Shown here one piece after another: positions 61,645 to 64,000 of a DNA stretch of 64,000 nucleotides (position 1 is the first letter of the stretch; every line of letters begins with the position of its first letter). Below the pieces are notes generated by a model that was not told where the DNA came from, did not search any database, and was given only the letters and a program-made list of their open reading frames with translations. Source of the DNA: Paenibacillus amylolyticus (GTDB lineage Bacteria; Bacillota; Bacilli; Paenibacillales; Paenibacillaceae). The translations under genes were made by a program, and so were the position numbers. The stretch covers positions 248,001 to 312,000 of the forward strand of contig NZ_RIAS01000006.1 in assembly GCF_003719335.1 (NCBI RefSeq), in the 5' to 3' direction.

Positions 61645-61686
61645 AAAAAAGCACCAATCTAACCCTTTAAGGTTGATCGGTGCTTC
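61645..61686 (-). terminator. Terminator after the TrmH-type gene
   Basis: AAGCACCAATC and GATCGGTGCTT arms with an inner AACC/GGTT pairing; A-rich sequence ahead gives TTTTTTATTTTTT on the minus strand. It lies about 150 bp after the stop codon at 61835. Confidence 0.8.
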
Positions 61687-61834
61687 CGATTTGAGATATT
61701 CAATTTAATTGTCTTTATTATAGTTAATACTTTGGGTTAAGTAAATACACTTATAGAATGATAGAGAAAAATACTTGAACAATGGTTGGGAAAACGTTAA
61801 AAAATAAAATTGGACAGCAGGATTTTTTTATTTG

Positions 61835-62623
61835 TTAAACCATCCGCTGCCGCATCGCTTCAAACAACAATATCGTTGCTGCCATCGCGGCGTTAAGCGA
61901 CTCAGCTTGTCCCTGCATCGGAATCGTAATTGCGTCATCAACGAGCTGTGCCGTGGTGTCTGAGATGCCCTTGCCCTCATTTCCTATAACAAGCCACACA
62001 GGCTGGGTAAAATCATAACTGTAACACGAATACGCTGCCTGCAAAGAGGTGCTAACCAGCCTCACGCCTGCGGCTTTTGCTTCAGGAAGCAACGACTGCA
62101 ACTCGCCCTCCACAATAGGCAGATGAAACAAAGAGCCCATCGTTGATCGAATCGTCTTCGGGTTATACACATCCGCACAACCAGCGCCAAGAACGACACC
62201 TGCGGCTCCGGCAGCGTCCGCACTGCGAATAATCGTACCCACATTGCCAGGGTCTTGCACACCATCAAGCACAACCACCAATCCTTGTGGCTCTGCGATA
62301 AGACTTTGCAGCGACTCTTTGCTTTTTCGCACGATGGCAAATATCGGCTGAGGTGTCATCGTATCCGTACATTTGGCGATCACGGCAGGAGACACACTGA
62401 CCCACTCGACTCGCTTCAGTGGATTCTCCAGTCCAGCCAGTTCTACAGGCACTCCCTGCTCACCATCGTACACGATACACTCCAGATCAGCTCCGGCACG
62501 CAATGCTTCCTGTACGAGATGAATACCCTCGATTATATATTTATGTTGACGGGTTCGATGCTTTTTCTCCAGCAACTGTGCCCATTCTTTTACACGTGTA
62601 TTTTGCGGTGATACAATATCCAT
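61835..62623 (-). CDS. TrmH/SpoU family RNA methyltransferase (YsgA-like)
   Basis: SPOUT-class enzyme of 262 residues that 2'-O-methylates a ribose, probably in 23S rRNA. An N-terminal substrate-binding domain (about 1-95) precedes the knotted catalytic domain with the three motifs QDPGNVGTIIRSADA, IGNEGKGIS and ESLNAAMAATILLFE. The order ysgA-(ktrA)-sspI partly matches B. subtilis, where ysgA and sspI are neighbours. The exact target base is unknown. Confidence 0.9.
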   Translation of the reverse strand: MDIVSPQNTRVKEWAQLLEKKHRTRQHKYIIEGIHLVQEALRAGADLECIVYDGEQGVPVELAGLENPLKRVEWVSVSPAVIAKCTDTMTPQPIFAIVRKSKESLQSLIAEPQGLVVVLDGVQDPGNVGTIIRSADAAGAAGVVLGAGCADVYNPKTIRSTMGSLFHLPIVEGELQSLLPEAKAAGVRLVSTSLQAAYSCYSYDFTQPVWLVIGNEGKGISDTTAQLVDDAITIPMQGQAESLNAAMAATILLFEAMRQRMV

Positions 62624-62665
62624 CGTTCCATCCTTCCCATTTTCGGGCTCATTATTATTCCTTAA

Positions 62666-63328
62666 TCACTTTGGATAGGCCAGCTCCAGCTTGGTCAGAT
62701 GATCCTTGTGCCCGACAATAACCAGCACATCTCCATCTGCAATCCGATCCTCGGCATAAGGAGAGATGTTCATCGAACCCCCGCTTTTAATTGCCATAAC
62801 GTTACAGCCGAAACGTGCCCGGATGTTCAGCTCCAGCAGGTTTTTGCCAATCATCTGCTCAGAGGCCTTCATCTCCAGAATGCTGTAATCCTCAGATAAC
62901 TCAATATAGTCCAGAATGTTGGGGGATGTTAAGTGATGCGCTACACGCAGACCCATATCCCGTTCAGGGTAGATCACTTTGTCCGCACCAATCTTCTGCA
63001 ACACCTTGCCATGCAATTCATTCTGAGCTTTTACAATCAATACGGGTACACCCATATCTTTCAATATCAAAGTGGTCAAAATACTCGCTTGTATATCTTC
63101 GCCAATCGCTACAACGACAACGTCAAAATTACGTATTCCCAGCGCTCGCAGCGCTTCTTCATCCGTTGAATCTGCCGATACCGCATGGGTCACCACATTG
63201 GACATTTCCTGCGTCCGCTGCTCGTTCGCATCAATCGCCAGCACGTCAAACCCCATACCGCTCAGTGCATGCGCTATACTTGACCCGAATCGTCCCATAC
63301 CGATTACAGCATATTGTTTCTTCGCCAT
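62666..63328 (-). CDS. TrkA/KtrA-type potassium uptake regulatory protein
   Basis: Cytoplasmic gating subunit of 220 residues for a Ktr-type K+ channel. RCK_N domain (about 1-135) with the nucleotide-binding VIGMGRFGSSIA and acidic AIDANEQR; RCK_C domain (about 136-220), which in KtrA/KtrC binds c-di-AMP. The membrane partner KtrB/KtrD is not in this window. It lies between ysgA (42 bp) and divergent sspI. Confidence 0.92.
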   Translation of the reverse strand: MAKKQYAVIGMGRFGSSIAHALSGMGFDVLAIDANEQRTQEMSNVVTHAVSADSTDEEALRALGIRNFDVVVVAIGEDIQASILTTLILKDMGVPVLIVKAQNELHGKVLQKIGADKVIYPERDMGLRVAHHLTSPNILDYIELSEDYSILEMKASEQMIGKNLLELNIRARFGCNVMAIKSGGSMNISPYAEDRIADGDVLVIVGHKDHLTKLELAYPK

Positions 63329-63496
63329 CAGGGTATTTAACCTCCCGCTGCATTACGGCAAGACGTACCAATTCCGGTACGATGCCAACGTAAATAATCC
63401 TTCGTAGTATACCACAAAGACAGAAAAACTTGAATGCGCTCATCCTCCACAGGGAACAGTAATACAGCAGCCGAATAACACGAGGAGGGAATTGCG

Positions 63497-63730
63497 ATGC
63501 CCATTACATTAAGCTTGCGTGAAGCGATTGTTCATAAGGTCCATGACAAGAGTGATGACCAGCTCCGGGAGATGATCGAAGGATCAGTGGATGGACCTGA
63601 AGCAGCTTTGCCTGGACTTGGTGCCATTTTCGAGATGATCTGGAAGAACACCGAACCTGCCAAGCAGGATGAAATGATTCAAATCGCGCAGGAGCATCTG
63701 CACACCATTCCCGTTCAACCACTTCGATAA
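63497..63730 (+). CDS. sspI: Small acid-soluble spore protein SspI
   Basis: Minor spore protein of 77 residues. LSLREAIVHKVHDKSDDQLREMIEGS and ALPGLGAIFEMIWKN match the SspI family, which is unrelated to alpha/beta SASPs and is made in the forespore under sigma-G. GAGGAGGG lies eight bases before the ATG. No clear sigma-G promoter could be placed upstream. The protein is slightly longer than the B. subtilis one at its C-terminus. Confidence 0.93.
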   Translation: MPITLSLREAIVHKVHDKSDDQLREMIEGSVDGPEAALPGLGAIFEMIWKNTEPAKQDEMIQIAQEHLHTIPVQPLR

Positions 63731-63840
63731 CCGAAGTATTAGCGGGATAAGGGAACCATCAAACCGTTTGTTCTGTCTGCAAAAAAAAGTCCCCCTAACC
63801 CGGCAGTTAGAATAATGCTGCCAAATAGGTAAGGATAAGC

Positions 63841-63873
63841 AAAAAATCCCTCCACCACGCGGCGGAGGGATTT
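63841..63873. terminator. Terminator between sspI and the partial gene at the right edge
   Basis: AAATCCCTCC and GGAGGGATTT form a 10 bp stem with loop ACCACGCGGC. Serves the minus-strand gene and possibly sspI; a smaller GGCAG/CTGCC hairpin lies at 63802-63823. Confidence 0.85.
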
Positions 63874-63891
63874 CATTATATCTCGGTAACA

Positions 63892-64000
63892 TTAAGGCGC
63901 AGTTTCCAGGAACTTCGCCGTTGGATTTTTATCGATCGCCGTTCTCATCGCATACTCATTCTCGAAGAGTACAACATAGTTTCCTTTTTTATCTTTTACC
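63892..64000 (-). CDS. 3' end of a truncated gene, possibly peptide chain release factor 3
   Basis: Open frame entering from the right edge and ending at TAA 63894-63892; 35 residues are visible (VKDKKGNYVVLFENEYAMRT, then AIDKNPTAKFLETAP). The shape GNYVVLFENEYAMR recalls the very C-terminus of RF3 (PrfC) proteins, but this is a weak match made from memory. It is followed by a terminator, so it is the last gene of its unit. Confidence 0.55.
   Translation of the reverse strand, partial: VKDKKGNYVVLFENEYAMRTAIDKNPTAKFLETAP

Noticed and set aside
63340-63490. Sigma-G promoter of sspI
   Set aside because: Several partial matches (GTATA, GAATG) but none with a CATNNTA at 17-18 bp.

Overview
The window looks like chromosome of a spore-forming Paenibacillus (Bacillota, Paenibacillaceae). 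The evidence is gene content: two alpha/beta-type small acid-soluble spore proteins with sigma-G-like promoters, SspI, YlbJ, YunB and a LytH-like peptidase, a T-box before trpS, an S-box before metNIQ, a CBM25-bearing family GH119 amylase, an SLH-domain surface protein, and the futalosine-pathway enzyme MqnE. Strong AGGAGG-type ribosome binding sites and compact U-tailed terminators fit this. The species cannot be fixed from sequence reading alone. I see no prophage, insertion sequence, CRISPR array, rRNA or tRNA gene.

Layout. 0.1-4.6 kb: a secreted GH119 amylase under two cre-like palindromes. 4.6-8.5 kb: an iron-sulfur and respiratory-quinone group (HesB/YutM, MqnE, YutJ-type NADH dehydrogenase, YuzB, NifU-like YutI). 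8.5-14.4 kb: an SDR, a DUF2167 membrane protein, the SAM-riboswitch-controlled methionine transporter metNIQ and a HEPN-like gene. 14.6-17.1 kb: ctaA, then a gene-free 1.1 kb stretch with three different short-repeat arrays, then a thioredoxin-like gene. 17.2-21.7 kb: DUF2515, a MurJ/SpoVB-type flippase, DUF456 and a HAD phosphatase. 22.0-25.7 kb: mntABCD with an MntR-like box. 25.9-32.0 kb: an envelope group with two tandem class B penicillin-binding proteins, a CvpA-like/transglutaminase fusion and a small membrane protein. 32.2-40.4 kb: MFS transporter, Toprim protein, SCO, YfhP, two SASP genes flanking trpS and an aldose epimerase. 40.7-44.5 kb: PepF, a YycC/zinc-ribbon pair, DUF2225, truncated haemoglobin and a 31-residue membrane protein. 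44.8-50.7 kb: ylbJ, nadK, yutD-lipA, lytH-like and yunB. 50.9-54.4 kb: oxidative pentose phosphate genes gnd and zwf with a divergent HxlR regulator. 54.5-64 kb: SLH protein, Gfo/Idh/MocA enzyme with divergent AraC regulator, ECF sigma/anti-sigma pair, TrmH-type methyltransferase, a KtrA-type potassium channel regulator, sspI and the 3' end of another gene.

Functional links. MqnE (menaquinone), YutJ (quinone reduction), CtaA (heme A) and SCO (CuA assembly) all point to a menaquinone/aa3-type respiratory chain. YutM, YutI and LipA share iron-sulfur chemistry. Regulation visible in the DNA includes an S-box, a Trp T-box with a UGG specifier, an MntR-like operator, cre-like sites, sigma-G promoters and several unassigned palindromes.

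No wholly new system is proven here. The observations most worth following are the CvpA-transglutaminase/PBP operon, the three repeat arrays before ctaA, the long structured leader of mqnE, two large stem-loops before yutJ, a 31-residue protein gene with its own terminator, and an in-frame membrane-like extension crossing a terminator hairpin before the ECF sigma gene.
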